DNA from: Rhodanobacter sp.
GTDB taxonomy: Bacteria; Pseudomonadota; Gammaproteobacteria; Xanthomonadales; Rhodanobacteraceae
Length of the DNA stretch: 64,000 nucleotides
NCBI GenBank assembly: GCA_040371205.1
Contig: AP031382.1
Span: forward strand, 1,733,562 to 1,797,561
Direction: 5' to 3'
The notes under the pieces were generated by a model that worked only from the letters and a program-made list of their open reading frames with translations, made no database searches and was not told where the DNA came from. Shown piece by piece: positions 24,047-33,312 of the stretch; the stretch's first letter is position 1, and each line of letters starts with the position of its first letter. Made by a program: the position numbers and the translations under genes.

Positions 24047-25138
24047 TCAGCCGCCGGATGGTGACTGGCCAGCGGCCTGAGGCGTGGCAGTGTGTATCTC
24101 GGGAGGCATCGGCAAGGTCGCTGCGGCAGTCGTCTTGCTGTCCGGAGGTGTCGGCGCCGCCTTGGCATGCGCATCGTCGCCGAGCGGCTCGGAGGGCACG
24201 GGCGATTTCGGTGCGTCGGGCGCCGAGCCGGTGCTGGCGGGCATGGACGTGTTCTGCACCATGCCCTGCGACAGCGCGGCCTTTTCGGCCTCCTTGGTCA
24301 TCACGATGATGCTGATGCGCCGGTTGATCGGGTCGCCCGGATTGGCCTTGTCCAGCGGGACCGAGGCGGCCAGGCCCACCACGCGCGACACCTTGTCGCT
24401 CTCCAGGCCGCCAGCGATCAAGGCGCGGCGTGCGGCGTTGGCGCGGTCGGTGGAAAGCTCCCAGTTGCTGTAGCCGTTGTCGCTGCTGTAGGGCGCGTCG
24501 TCGGTGTGCCCGGTGATGCTGATGTGGTTGGGGACCTGGTTGATGAACTTGGCGAGGTCGGCAAGGATCGCGCGCGTGTAGTCTTTCAGGTGCGCGCTGC
24601 CGAGATCGAACATCGGGCGGTTTTCCTTGTCCACGATCTGGATGCGCAAACCCTCGGGAGTGATGTCGATCAGCAACTGGTCCTTGAACGGCGCCAGCGC
24701 CTGACTGTTCTGGATGGCCGCATTCAGCTGTTTCTTCAGCTCCTCCAGGCGCGCCTTGTCGAGTGCGCGCGCCTGCTTTTCGACGTCGTCGCCGTTGGGC
24801 GACTTGCCCACCGGTCCGTTGTGGCGGTCCTTGCCTGGGCCGTGCGAGAGGTCCATCGCACCGCCCAGCTTGATCATCGAATCGCTGGCGCCACCCGGTC
24901 CCATCTGGCCGGGCGGCGCCATCGTGGCGGTGCCCGGAGTCGCGCTGGGATTCTTGAAATACTCGGAGATGGCTGCCTTCTGCTGGCGCGTGCCCACGCC
25001 GATGATCCACATCACCAGGAAGAACGCCATCATGGCGGTGACGAAGTCGGCGTAGGCCACTTTCCAGGCTCCGCCATGGTGGCCGTGGCCGCGTTTCTTC
25101 ACCCGCTTGATGATGATGGGCTGGCCCGTGTCGCTCAT
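24047..25138 (-). CDS. motB: Flagellar motor stator protein MotB
   Basis: Peptidoglycan-anchored half of the proton-driven stator. The 363-residue product has the characteristic N terminus with basic residues, then the plug/transmembrane segment WKVAYADFVTAMMAFFLVMW containing the proton-carrying aspartate (about residue 31). The OmpA-like domain follows (ISITGHTDDAPY near 220; NRRISIIVMT near 285). The C-terminal 65 residues form an Ala/Pro/Ser-rich tail. The start overlaps the motA stop (ATGA). Confidence 0.94.
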   Translation of the reverse strand: MSDTGQPIIIKRVKKRGHGHHGGAWKVAYADFVTAMMAFFLVMWIIGVGTRQQKAAISEYFKNPSATPGTATMAPPGQMGPGGASDSMIKLGGAMDLSHGPGKDRHNGPVGKSPNGDDVEKQARALDKARLEELKKQLNAAIQNSQALAPFKDQLLIDITPEGLRIQIVDKENRPMFDLGSAHLKDYTRAILADLAKFINQVPNHISITGHTDDAPYSSDNGYSNWELSTDRANAARRALIAGGLESDKVSRVVGLAASVPLDKANPGDPINRRISIIVMTKEAEKAALSQGMVQNTSMPASTGSAPDAPKSPVPSEPLGDDAHAKAAPTPPDSKTTAAATLPMPPEIHTATPQAAGQSPSGG

Positions 25139-26004
25139 GCAGCGGCCCCGGCGTGCACCTTGCTGAGGTGTTCTTCCAGATCCTGGAAGTTGGGCCTGGC
25201 GTGGGCGGGCAGCACCTTGCGCGCGAATTCCACCGATACCTTGGGGTTATAGCCGCGCAGGTTGGCCAGCAGTCCCACCTTCACGCACTCGAAGGCTTTG
25301 CCGTCTTCGCGCACGCGAGCCTCCATGGCGGCGGCCAACGGGCCGATGAAGCCGTAGCACAGCAAGATGCCGAGGAACGTGCCGACCAATGCGCCGGCGA
25401 TGTGCTCGCCGATGGCCGAGGTGTCGCCGCCCAGGTTGGACATGGTGGTGACGATGCCCAGCACCGCCGCCACGATGCCGAAGCCTGGCAGGGCGTCGGC
25501 CATCTTGCCCACCGCCATCGCGGGGACCTCGGCCTCCATGTGGTGGGTTTCCACCTCGGCGTCGAGCAGCGCCTCCAGCTCGATCGGCTCCATGTTGCCG
25601 CCCACGATCAGGCGCAGGCAGTCGTTGATGAACTCGACGAGGTGGTGTTCGCGCATCAGCCGCGGGTGGGCGGAATACAGCGAGCTGCTCTGCGGGTTCT
25701 CGATGTGCTCCTCCATGCCGAGCAGGCCTTCCTTTCGCATCACGCCGAACATGTCGTACATCAGCGAGAGCAGGTCGACGAAGTCCTGCTTGCGGTACTT
25801 GGGGCCCTTCACCAGACCGGCCATCTCGCGCAGCGCGTTCTTGACCACCTTGCTGGAATTGGCGGTGAGGAAGGCGCCGATGGCGCCGCCGAAGATGATC
25901 ATCAGCTCATACGGTTGCCACAGCGCCAGCAGATGGCCGTGCGACAACACATAGCCGCCCAGCACGCTGCAGATGACGACCAACGATCCGACCAAAACCA
26001 GCAT
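25135..26004 (-). CDS. motA: Flagellar motor stator protein MotA
   Basis: Membrane subunit of the stator ring, 289 residues. It starts MLVLVGSLVVICSVLGGYVL and has LLSLMYDMFGVMRKEGLLGME in the cytoplasmic loop (first part LLSLMYDMFGVMRKEG). The later helices ALPGFGIVAAVLGIVTTM and GALVGTFLGILLCYGFIGP carry the conserved prolines. The ATG at 26004 follows GGGAG; the longer upstream frame is unconserved. Its partner motB overlaps at the 3' end. Confidence 0.94.
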   Translation of the reverse strand: MLVLVGSLVVICSVLGGYVLSHGHLLALWQPYELMIIFGGAIGAFLTANSSKVVKNALREMAGLVKGPKYRKQDFVDLLSLMYDMFGVMRKEGLLGMEEHIENPQSSSLYSAHPRLMREHHLVEFINDCLRLIVGGNMEPIELEALLDAEVETHHMEAEVPAMAVGKMADALPGFGIVAAVLGIVTTMSNLGGDTSAIGEHIAGALVGTFLGILLCYGFIGPLAAAMEARVREDGKAFECVKVGLLANLRGYNPKVSVEFARKVLPAHARPNFQDLEEHLSKVHAGAAA

Positions 26005-26143
26005 GTTCAACTCCCTACGGCATATGTAGTGCTGCAGCAGTGGGTATCGGTCATTTGGCGTGAAGCTTGAATGACGTCGGCACGCCTTGGCCCAAGCGCC
26101 CGCACGGCTTGCGCGCAGGCGCGGCAACGGCGGCCGGGGCAGG

Positions 26144-26254
26144 TCACACCTGCAGACGATCCTCCTTGCGCGCCACGAGGCTGTACAGCGCAGGCATCAG
26201 GAAGATGCTGATCGCCAGCCGCGTGAACAAGCCGCTGACGATCCAGCTGCCGCC
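26144..26254 (-). pseudogene. C-terminal relic of an RND heavy-metal efflux pump (CusA/CzcA type)
   Basis: The minus strand between the tlpA stop and a TGA at 26144 reads GGSWIVSGLFTRL, AISIFLMPALYSLVARKED. This is the last transmembrane helix pattern of HME-RND pumps (GG.l.StllTLlvlPalY). Only about 36 codons remain, without a start codon, directly abutting the tlpA stop, so it is a deletion remnant. Neighbouring tlpA, CxxC-type outer-membrane and DUF2946 genes fit a former copper/metal efflux cluster. Confidence 0.65.
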
Positions 26255-26788
26255 TCAGTGCAACGAGGGTCCGAGCAGAGGTGTGACGATGCGGTCGAGC
26301 CGTTCGCGCGTGAGGGCGGGTTGCTGGTCTTTCCAGCCGTTGTCCACGAGCACGCCGCGGCGATCCACCACGAAGCTCACGGGCAGGTGCCAGATGCGGC
26401 CATAGCCCTTGACGTGGGGATCGCCAAGCAGGCCCACCGGGAAATGCAGGCCGGCCGCCACCTGACGTACCGTGGCCAGCGTATCGGGAGTGTCCAGGCT
26501 GAAGCCGAGCACGACGAGGCCATCCTTCGCATGGGCCTGGGCATAGCGCGACAGCACCGGGAGTTCTTCCCGGCACGGCTCGCACCAGGTTGCCCAGAAC
26601 GTGAGGATCACCGTCTTGCCGCGCAGGTCGTGCAGGGCGATGTGTTGCCCGTCCAGCGTGTTCAGCGTGATGTCGGGAGCCGGCCGTCCCACATGCAGGT
26701 CGTTCGCCAGCACGGGCGACATGCCAAGCAGGCACAGCAGGCCCGCAAGGGCGAGACGATGGAGGTGGCGCAAGGGGAACAGGATCAT
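26255..26788 (-). CDS. TlpA-family thiol-disulfide oxidoreductase (periplasmic)
   Basis: A 177-residue secreted thioredoxin-fold protein. A signal peptide (residues 1-28, LALAGLLCLLGMSPVLA) precedes the AhpC/TSA-Redoxin type domain. The active site WATWCEPCREELPVL (WCxPC) lies near residue 66 and the cis-proline loop HLPVSFVVDRRG near 135. Such proteins reduce cytochrome c apoproteins or copper-chaperone cysteines. Located in a metal-type cluster, so a copper-linked redox role is plausible but not shown. Confidence 0.88.
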   Translation of the reverse strand: MILFPLRHLHRLALAGLLCLLGMSPVLANDLHVGRPAPDITLNTLDGQHIALHDLRGKTVILTFWATWCEPCREELPVLSRYAQAHAKDGLVVLGFSLDTPDTLATVRQVAAGLHFPVGLLGDPHVKGYGRIWHLPVSFVVDRRGVLVDNGWKDQQPALTRERLDRIVTPLLGPSLH

Positions 26789-26846
26789 GGCGGTTGCTCC
26801 GGCGTGGGCCTGCCTGTGGCGGCGGGCTCACGGCCATCGTGGCTGC

Positions 26847-27950
26847 TTACAGTTTCATGCTCAGGCCGACCGTGCCGGTCCAGTGCGGGAACAGCTGATA
26901 GCCGTCCAGATGGCTATACACGGGCAGTTGCACGAAGGCGTAGAACTGCAGGTTCCTGCTCAGGCTGGCGCTGATGCCCGGGCTGAGATAAGCCACTGTG
27001 CCGGCCGTGTCGGGCGTATCGGCGAAGGCGCCCTGGTCGGGGCTGCGGTGGAACAGGTTGACCTGCAACTGCGGCACCCAGTTCGCGTGCGCCTCGTAGC
27101 GCACGCCGAAGCTCGCGGAGAGCAGGTTGCCCGGGCGGTAGTCGGCGCCCGGCTGGTCCAGCTTCTCGCTCACCGCGGCCTGGAATTGCCCGTTGACGAA
27201 CAGGTCGAAGTCCTGGCTGACCGGCTGGTAGTAGTACCCGCCGACGATCAGATCGGTGCTGCCGGTGCCGGCCTGCAGGCTGCTGTCCAGCGACTGGCCG
27301 AGGCCCGGTCCCGAATGGAAGGTAGTGGGCCGGCCGACGAACGCGCCGTCGTCGGTCTGTCCGCCGTAGTTGCCGGTGGGCAGCTTGACGCCGAACTGGA
27401 TGCCTAGGTTGTGCGTGGACAGGAAGCCCTGGTAGCTGCCGATCAATTTGACGTCGCCGATGCCGGCCACGTGCGCGCCGCTGATCTGGTCGGGCGCGGT
27501 TTCGTCCGGCGTGTATGGCGCCGTCTGGGTGCCGTAGGTGTCGTGGTCGCGGATCACGTACGGCACGATGAAGGTCACGCCCCAGTCGGCATCGAAGCGG
27601 TACGTCGCGCCGAGGTTGATGTAGCGGTTGACGGTCCCCTTCTCGATCTCGCCGCCGCCCAGCGACGGATCGGACGGCTGGTTGACCACCTGCGCAGGCG
27701 ATGCCTTGCTGCCGTCGTGGCGCAGCTGGTTCTGGTCGATGTAGGTGTAGTCGACATTGATGCGCCAGCCGCTGGCGGTCGAATAACCCGTGGCGGCGTC
27801 GGTGCTGAGCGTACAGCCGCAGGTGGCGCATGCATGGGCGAGTTGCGGAACGAGGGACGCGGCAAGCAGCAAGGCTCCGCTGCGGGCTGCGCTGCGCAGC
27901 GGCGAGCGGCGAAACGTCGCGGCGGAAAACGGCGAAGGGATGGAGCGCAT
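26847..27950 (-). CDS. Outer-membrane beta-barrel protein with N-terminal CxxCxC motif
   Basis: A 367-residue exported protein. The signal peptide ends near ...QLAHA, and the mature N terminus is CATCGCTLSTDA, a cysteine cluster suited to binding a soft metal. The rest alternates aromatic and polar residues as in porin-like barrels and ends in an aromatic-type C terminus (VGLSMKL). Homologous proteins accompany TlpA-like and copper genes in related bacteria, by recollection. Substrate unknown. It precedes tlpA on the same strand with 58 bases between. Confidence 0.7.
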   Translation of the reverse strand: MRSIPSPFSAATFRRSPLRSAARSGALLLAASLVPQLAHACATCGCTLSTDAATGYSTASGWRINVDYTYIDQNQLRHDGSKASPAQVVNQPSDPSLGGGEIEKGTVNRYINLGATYRFDADWGVTFIVPYVIRDHDTYGTQTAPYTPDETAPDQISGAHVAGIGDVKLIGSYQGFLSTHNLGIQFGVKLPTGNYGGQTDDGAFVGRPTTFHSGPGLGQSLDSSLQAGTGSTDLIVGGYYYQPVSQDFDLFVNGQFQAAVSEKLDQPGADYRPGNLLSASFGVRYEAHANWVPQLQVNLFHRSPDQGAFADTPDTAGTVAYLSPGISASLSRNLQFYAFVQLPVYSHLDGYQLFPHWTGTVGLSMKL

Positions 27951-28128
27951 GAGGATTCAACCTGGGTATGCGGCGAACGCCAGCGGGTCCGCGCGCAGAA
28001 AATGTGCCTGCGGACGCCGGCGCACGGCCGCATGCGAAGGCATGCGATGGCCGGCGCGCGGCGTCGCGGAGGGAAATGGAAGGCGTCAGTCGCCCGCCGC
28101 CATGCCGGCGCGGGCGTCCGCCAGCAGA

Positions 28129-28593
28129 TCAGGTCGCGCGGGGTGGGCCGCGCGGACGCGCCCAGAGGCGGGCGGGCGGTTCCAGCGACGGGACCTGATA
28201 CGTGACGGCGACCGCTTCGTGCGGCGCCGCCGGCAGCAGGTAGAGGATGGTGTAGGCAGCCACCAGCGACTGCTGGCCAAACAGCACGCAGTAGCCGCAG
28301 CAATCCGTCGGATCCTGCGCGCCGTTGTGCTTGTCGGGATGGCCGGCCTTTGCCGTGTCTTGCGGGCAGCCCTTGGCCATCGTGGCGTGCGCCACCGCTG
28401 CCGGCATCGCCGACAGTACGCGCGAGACCAGCGGCGCCATGACCAGCAAGGCCATGGCCAGCCATGCCAACCATGCGATGGGTGCTCGTTGGGCCTTACG
28501 TCGCAGCACGCAGTCGACCGGAAGGGGCAGAAAACAGGAGCGGCAATGTAACACGCACCCTCCGCACGGCGTGCTGTACGGGTTGTCGCACAT
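28129..28593 (-). CDS. DUF2946-like membrane protein
   Basis: Tentative 154-residue product. A hydrophobic helix (WLAWLAMALLVMAPLVSRVL) is followed by a CxxDTAK region, then DCCGYCVLFGQQSLVAAYTILYLL. The CGYC motif next to a second hydrophobic segment resembles the CPYC of DUF2946 proteins found beside TonB receptors and copper genes. The start is uncertain: the ATG at 28593 lacks a clear Shine-Dalgarno, and an internal start at the first helix is possible. Same strand as the outer-membrane and tlpA genes. Confidence 0.55.
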   Translation of the reverse strand: MCDNPYSTPCGGCVLHCRSCFLPLPVDCVLRRKAQRAPIAWLAWLAMALLVMAPLVSRVLSAMPAAVAHATMAKGCPQDTAKAGHPDKHNGAQDPTDCCGYCVLFGQQSLVAAYTILYLLPAAPHEAVAVTYQVPSLEPPARLWARPRGPPRAT

Positions 28594-28642
28594 GCATCGC
28601 GTGCGGAGGCGTGGCGCCACTCGTGGAACGGCTTGCCGCGGA

Positions 28643-30205
28643 TCAGCCGGCGGCTCGGCGCAGCCCGTCGAAATACGCCGCGATGTCGTCGGGAAACGCG
28701 TAGCGCTCCGCCGGCAACGGCGAGCCGGCTTCGACCAGCGCTTCGGCGCAGGCCAGCCAATCGCCATCGGGCGTGGTCTCGGCGATGGAGGCGAAGCTGA
28801 GCGTTCCGTAGACGTTGTCGTCGTAGCCGTGGCGTTCGTCGTAGCGTGCGCCGTGCGCCAGCAGGAACGCCGCCAGCGGCGCGTTGCCGCGGAACACCGC
28901 CCAGTTCAGCGCGCTGCCGTCGATGTCGCCGCCGCGCGCGCCGATCGGCCAACCCGCTTCCACCATGACCCGCACCGCATCGTCGCGGCCGTTGGCGGCC
29001 TGCTCGGGCAGCAGGCGCAGGGCACCCGGCGAAAGCCGGCCGAGCAAGTCCGGATCGGCCGCCAGCATGGCCCGCACCGCGGCGCCGTCCGCGCGTGCGC
29101 AGGCGTTGAGGAAGGCGTCGCCGGGATGTTCTTCGGCTGGGGCGCCCGCCTGCAGCAGGCGTTCGGCGACTTCGTCGAGGCCGCACAGGCGCGCCAGCCG
29201 GTAAGCGCTCACGCCATGCCGGCCACGCACCGAGGGATCGGCACCCGCATCGAGCAGGATGCCGATGACGACGGGTGAGCGGCAGCGGCGGATCGCGTGC
29301 AGCAGCGGACAGCCGCCCGGACCGGCTTCGTTGGGATCGCCGCCGTGGGCCAGCAGCAGGCGCAAGGTCTCCGGCCGCTCGTAGTCGAGCGCGCGGAACA
29401 GCGCGTTGCAACCACTGACGCGGGCGCCGGCTTCGAGCAGCAGGCGCACAAGGGTGGGGTCGGCGTCTTCGGTGGCGTGGTACAGCGACTCCTGATCGTT
29501 CGGGTCGGCGCCCGCAGCCAGCAGCCGCTGCGTGATGGCGGCATCGTGGTTGCGTCCGGCGGCGCCGTACAGCGCGCTCAACGGGTCGTCGGGGAATTTG
29601 GGATCGCTCCAGCGGACATTGGCGTCGGCGCCAGCCGCAAGCAGCAGGTCCACGCAGGCGCGGATACCCGGCGCATGGGCCGGCAGCGCGACCATGCCGG
29701 AAAAACTGGCGCAGATCAGCGGCGACATGCCGCTCTCGGCATGCGGCCGGTTCACCCATGAGGGGTCACTCGCGATCGCCGCACGCACGGCGGCGACGTC
29801 GCCGATGGCGCAGGCGAGCGCGGGCTCGCCGTCCAGCAGGCCAGGATGGTCGCGCAGCAGCCGTTCGGCCAGGCGCGGCCTGGCTGGCTGGTAGCCGTGG
29901 CCGAAGGCCCACTTCCGCCATTGCCGCTTGCGTGTCGCGGTGTCGGCAGAAGCCGATTGCAGTTCGACGTAGTCCTTCAATGACGTCCAGGACTCGAAAC
30001 CGTATTCGCGCGCCACGCAGGATTGCGCATCGTGCAGGCGCAGCGGCATCGCCGTGATGGCGGCGTGGTCGAGGCGGGCGGCGGCGGGTAGGGCGAGGCG
30101 AAGGCGTTCGAGCGAACCGGGATCGCCCTGGCGGACGCCATCGAGCAAGGCCTTGGCCTGCTTCTTCAGGTGATCCAGGTGCGGACGTTCGGGCAGCGTT
30201 TTCAT
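28643..30205 (-). CDS. Ankyrin-repeat protein
   Basis: A 520-residue cytoplasmic protein (no signal peptide seen). The N terminus has PHLDHLKKQAKALLDGVRQGD and REYGFESWTSLKDYVE, a head found on many bacterial ankyrin proteins. At least six ankyrin units follow from about residue 130 to the end, with the pattern LLLAAGADPN (for example ITQRLLAAGADPNDQE, LRLLLAHGGDPNEAG). The ATG at 30205 is preceded five bases away by GGAGG, a strong ribosome binding site. The binding partner is unknown. Confidence 0.87.
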   Translation of the reverse strand: MKTLPERPHLDHLKKQAKALLDGVRQGDPGSLERLRLALPAAARLDHAAITAMPLRLHDAQSCVAREYGFESWTSLKDYVELQSASADTATRKRQWRKWAFGHGYQPARPRLAERLLRDHPGLLDGEPALACAIGDVAAVRAAIASDPSWVNRPHAESGMSPLICASFSGMVALPAHAPGIRACVDLLLAAGADANVRWSDPKFPDDPLSALYGAAGRNHDAAITQRLLAAGADPNDQESLYHATEDADPTLVRLLLEAGARVSGCNALFRALDYERPETLRLLLAHGGDPNEAGPGGCPLLHAIRRCRSPVVIGILLDAGADPSVRGRHGVSAYRLARLCGLDEVAERLLQAGAPAEEHPGDAFLNACARADGAAVRAMLAADPDLLGRLSPGALRLLPEQAANGRDDAVRVMVEAGWPIGARGGDIDGSALNWAVFRGNAPLAAFLLAHGARYDERHGYDDNVYGTLSFASIAETTPDGDWLACAEALVEAGSPLPAERYAFPDDIAAYFDGLRRAAG

Positions 30206-30476
30206 GACAACCTCCATGCATGGGATGCCGATGGTCCGCAAGTCCGGCTGCACAAAGGTTGATGGTGGCAAGCAATCGACAAGTGGGTTGAACCCTTTCC
30301 GCGGACCCGGTGGCGGCTTGCAACGCCAGGCAGCCAGCATAGCAAAGCCGATATGCGACGCGGCTGCTTGAAAGCACCGTCATGGCGCCCAAGTTGTTTC
30401 CGGATGGCACGGGCTTCAGCGTGCGCCTGTTTACAACCTGCCGCGCCGCGCGACGGCACCTCCGAAGGACGTTTCC

Positions 30477-31271
30477 ATGCATATCGATCTCTCCAACCGC
30501 ACCGCCATCGTCAGCGGCTCCACCGCCGGCATCGGACTGGCCATCGCCAAGGGGCTGGCCGGCGCCGGCGCGCGCGTCGTCGTCACCGGGCGCACGCCGG
30601 CGCGCGTCGATGCGGCGATCGCCTCGATCCGCAACGAACGGCCGCAGGCGAAGCTCGACGGCATCGCCGCCGACCTCGGCACGGCCGCGGGTGCCGATGC
30701 GCTGATCCAGGCCGTGCCGGACGCGGACATCCTGGTCAACAACCTCGGCATCTTCGAGCCCAAGGCGTTCTTCGACATCCCGGATGCCGACTGGCAGCGC
30801 TTCTTCGAGGTCAACGTGATGAGCGGCGTGCGCCTGTCGCGGCACTACGCGCAGGGCATGGCGCGGCGCGGCTGGGGGCGCATCCAGTTCGTGTCGAGCG
30901 AGTCGGGCGTGCAGATTCCGGCCGAGATGGTGCACTACGGCGTGACCAAGACTGCCCAGCTTGCGGTGTCGCGCGGCTTGGCCGAGACGCTCGCGGGCAC
31001 CGGCGTCACGGTGAACGCGATCCTGCCCGGACCGACCCTATCCGAAGGCGTGGGCGAATTCTTCGGCAAGATCGCCGCCGAACGCGGCGTACCGCAGGCG
31101 CAGGTGGAGAAGGAGTTCATCGCCACCCATCGCCCCAGTTCGCTGATCGGTCGCCTGGCCAGCGTGGACGAGGTCGCCAACCTGTCGGTCTATCTCGCCT
31201 CGGAGCAAGCCTCGGCCACCACCGGCGCCGCGATGCGCGTGGATGGCGGCGTGGTGCGTTCGGTGGTGTGA
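30477..31271 (+). CDS. Short-chain dehydrogenase/reductase family oxidoreductase
   Basis: A 264-residue classical-type SDR. The NAD(P) loop is SGSTAGIGLAIAKGLAGAGA near residue 13, NNLG near 88 (variant of NNAG), and the catalytic serine/tyrosine pair lies in FVSSESGVQIPAEMVHYGVTK (first part FVSSESGVQIP; Tyr and Lys in HYGVTK). A C-terminal VDGGVVRSVV closes it. Substrate not predictable. Divergent from the ankyrin gene, with a 271-base intergenic region that must hold both promoters. Confidence 0.9.
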   Translation: MHIDLSNRTAIVSGSTAGIGLAIAKGLAGAGARVVVTGRTPARVDAAIASIRNERPQAKLDGIAADLGTAAGADALIQAVPDADILVNNLGIFEPKAFFDIPDADWQRFFEVNVMSGVRLSRHYAQGMARRGWGRIQFVSSESGVQIPAEMVHYGVTKTAQLAVSRGLAETLAGTGVTVNAILPGPTLSEGVGEFFGKIAAERGVPQAQVEKEFIATHRPSSLIGRLASVDEVANLSVYLASEQASATTGAAMRVDGGVVRSVV

Positions 31272-31361
31272 ACCCGGCCGCATTCGGAATGTGGGCGCCG
31301 GCGGCCTGAGGGCATGCCGGTGCCTTCTGCCGTGGTGCAAGAAACCGTGCGGAAAGGCCGG

Positions 31362-33272
31362 CTAGAACGAAGACGCCCGCAACCATGCCGCATGCACGGA
31401 TGTATCGGCTTCCGACGTAGCATCGCTGCGCGCTTGCCGGGCCCACTCCAGCCACTCGGACAGCACGATGAGGTTCCACAGGCCGCGCGCGTGGTCGCCC
31501 TTGCGCTGCAGGTGTTCCTCCATCAACGCGAGGGCCGCATCGGTGCGGATGCCGATGTTGCGTAACGCTTCGCCCGACAGGCTTGCCATGGCCCAGTCGT
31601 GGAGCGGGCCGCGCAGCCATTGGCCGAGCGGAACCGAGAGGCCGCGTTTCCGGCGTTCGACGATTTCCGCCGGAAGGTAACGGCGCGCATAGTCTTTCAG
31701 GAACGCCTTGGTGCGCAGCCGCCTGATCCTGGCGTCGGCCGGGAGCGTGCTGGCGTATTCGACCACGGTGCGGTCGAGGAAGGGGGCGCGGATTTCCAGC
31801 CCGTGGCACATGCCGCCGCGATCGGCCTTGGCCATCAACGCATCCGGCAACGAGTGCTGGAAATCGTGGCCCTGCACAAGGTCGAGCAGGGACAGCCCGT
31901 GTTGCTCGGCCTGGGTTGCCGGGCCGTCCATGCCCAGTCGCTCGATCCACTCCGGCGACAGATTCGCGTTCCACAGCAGGTGGCGCGCAAGGCCGCCGTG
32001 CGCCTGTCCGGCGATGAATTTCTTGAGCAGGAAAGACAGCGAGACCTTCTTGTCGCTGACCGGAAGCGCCGCAACGAGGCGCTGGGCGGCCACGCGCAGC
32101 GGAGCCGGCAGCTTCTCGTAGCGCGACGACCACAGCGCGCCGAGATAGGTGGGATAACCGCCGAAGAGTTCGTCCGCGCCTTCGCCCGCCAGCAGCATTT
32201 TCACGTCCTGCGAAGCGCGCCCGGTCACCAGGTGAAGCGGGAGCCATGCGGGGTCGGCCAACGGCTCGCCGGTGGTGCGGATGAGGTGCCTGAGCATCTG
32301 CGGCACCTGCGACGCACCGAGCGTGACCGTGGTGAGCGGGAAATCGTACAAGCGCGCGACGGCATCGGCGCTGCCTGTTTCGTCGAACGAGCTTTCCTCG
32401 AACCGGACGCAGTAGGCCTTGAGCGGGCGCGAGGGCCGTACCTGGCGCGTCACGGCCGTGATCAGCGACGAGTCCAGGCCGCCGCTGAGCAGCACGCCGT
32501 AATCCACATCGACATCGGTCTGCCGCGCGATGGCCTGGCGGAACAGGGCGTCGAAGGTGGATGCATCCGGCGGCGACACCGGCTTCTTGCCGAAGGGCGG
32601 TGTCCAGTAACGCATGTAGCGCGTCTTGTTTCGCTCCCGCACGATCATCTCGCCGGGGCAGAGCTTGAACTGTTGCTCGAACAACGTGCCCGGCGCCGGG
32701 CAGTAGCCCGACTGGAGATAGCGCGCCACGGACGACCGATCCACCCCGGCATGTCCTGGCGCGGCGATCTGCAAGGCGGCGAGTTCCGACGCGAACGCAA
32801 TCCCCTGCGCTGAGGTGGCGTAGTACAGGTGCCTTTCGCCGGTGCGGTCCCTGGCAAGGATCAGGCGCTGCTGGCGCGGGTCCCACAGCGCCAGCGCGAA
32901 CACGCCATCGAGTCGTTCGAGGAAGCCGAGGTCCTCTTCGAGGTAGAGCGGCGCGATGACGGCAATGTCGCTGCTCGACTCGGTCGCGTGGCCTCGCCAG
33001 GCGAGTTCCTTGCGCAGGGTGCGGTGATTGTCGATCTCGCCGTTGCAGGCCACGACCACGCCGGACTCGTGCACGAACAGCGGCGGCTGCCCCCGTTCGA
33101 TGCCGCGTATCGCGAGCCGGTTGGCGCCCACGCCGATGTTCCCGTCGACGTACTCGGCCTGCCCGTCGGGTCCGCGGTGGCGCATGGCCGAAAGCATGGC
33201 CTGCACCCGGTGCGCGACCGCCTCGGCAGAACCTTCGTGCTGGTTCATCAGGATGCCGCCAATGCCGCACAT
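31362..33272 (-). CDS. asnB: Asparagine synthase-like glutamine amidotransferase
   Basis: A 636-residue two-domain enzyme. The start is fixed by the N-terminal nucleophile: MCGIGGI, with Cys2 exposed after Met removal. The class II glutaminase domain contains RGPDGQAEY and NRLAIRG; the synthetase domain has the ATP pyrophosphatase loop LLSGGLDSSLI near residue 260 and AGEGADELFGGY near 365. It ends the glycan-modification operon, so it may amidate a carboxylated sugar or surface glycan rather than make free asparagine, as in some O-antigen clusters; free asparagine synthesis cannot be excluded. Confidence 0.88.
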   Translation of the reverse strand: MCGIGGILMNQHEGSAEAVAHRVQAMLSAMRHRGPDGQAEYVDGNIGVGANRLAIRGIERGQPPLFVHESGVVVACNGEIDNHRTLRKELAWRGHATESSSDIAVIAPLYLEEDLGFLERLDGVFALALWDPRQQRLILARDRTGERHLYYATSAQGIAFASELAALQIAAPGHAGVDRSSVARYLQSGYCPAPGTLFEQQFKLCPGEMIVRERNKTRYMRYWTPPFGKKPVSPPDASTFDALFRQAIARQTDVDVDYGVLLSGGLDSSLITAVTRQVRPSRPLKAYCVRFEESSFDETGSADAVARLYDFPLTTVTLGASQVPQMLRHLIRTTGEPLADPAWLPLHLVTGRASQDVKMLLAGEGADELFGGYPTYLGALWSSRYEKLPAPLRVAAQRLVAALPVSDKKVSLSFLLKKFIAGQAHGGLARHLLWNANLSPEWIERLGMDGPATQAEQHGLSLLDLVQGHDFQHSLPDALMAKADRGGMCHGLEIRAPFLDRTVVEYASTLPADARIRRLRTKAFLKDYARRYLPAEIVERRKRGLSVPLGQWLRGPLHDWAMASLSGEALRNIGIRTDAALALMEEHLQRKGDHARGLWNLIVLSEWLEWARQARSDATSEADTSVHAAWLRASSF

Positions 33273-33312
33273 GTTCGTCTGTTCCTGGATGGATTGCGGG
33301 TGGAAGCCGGTT

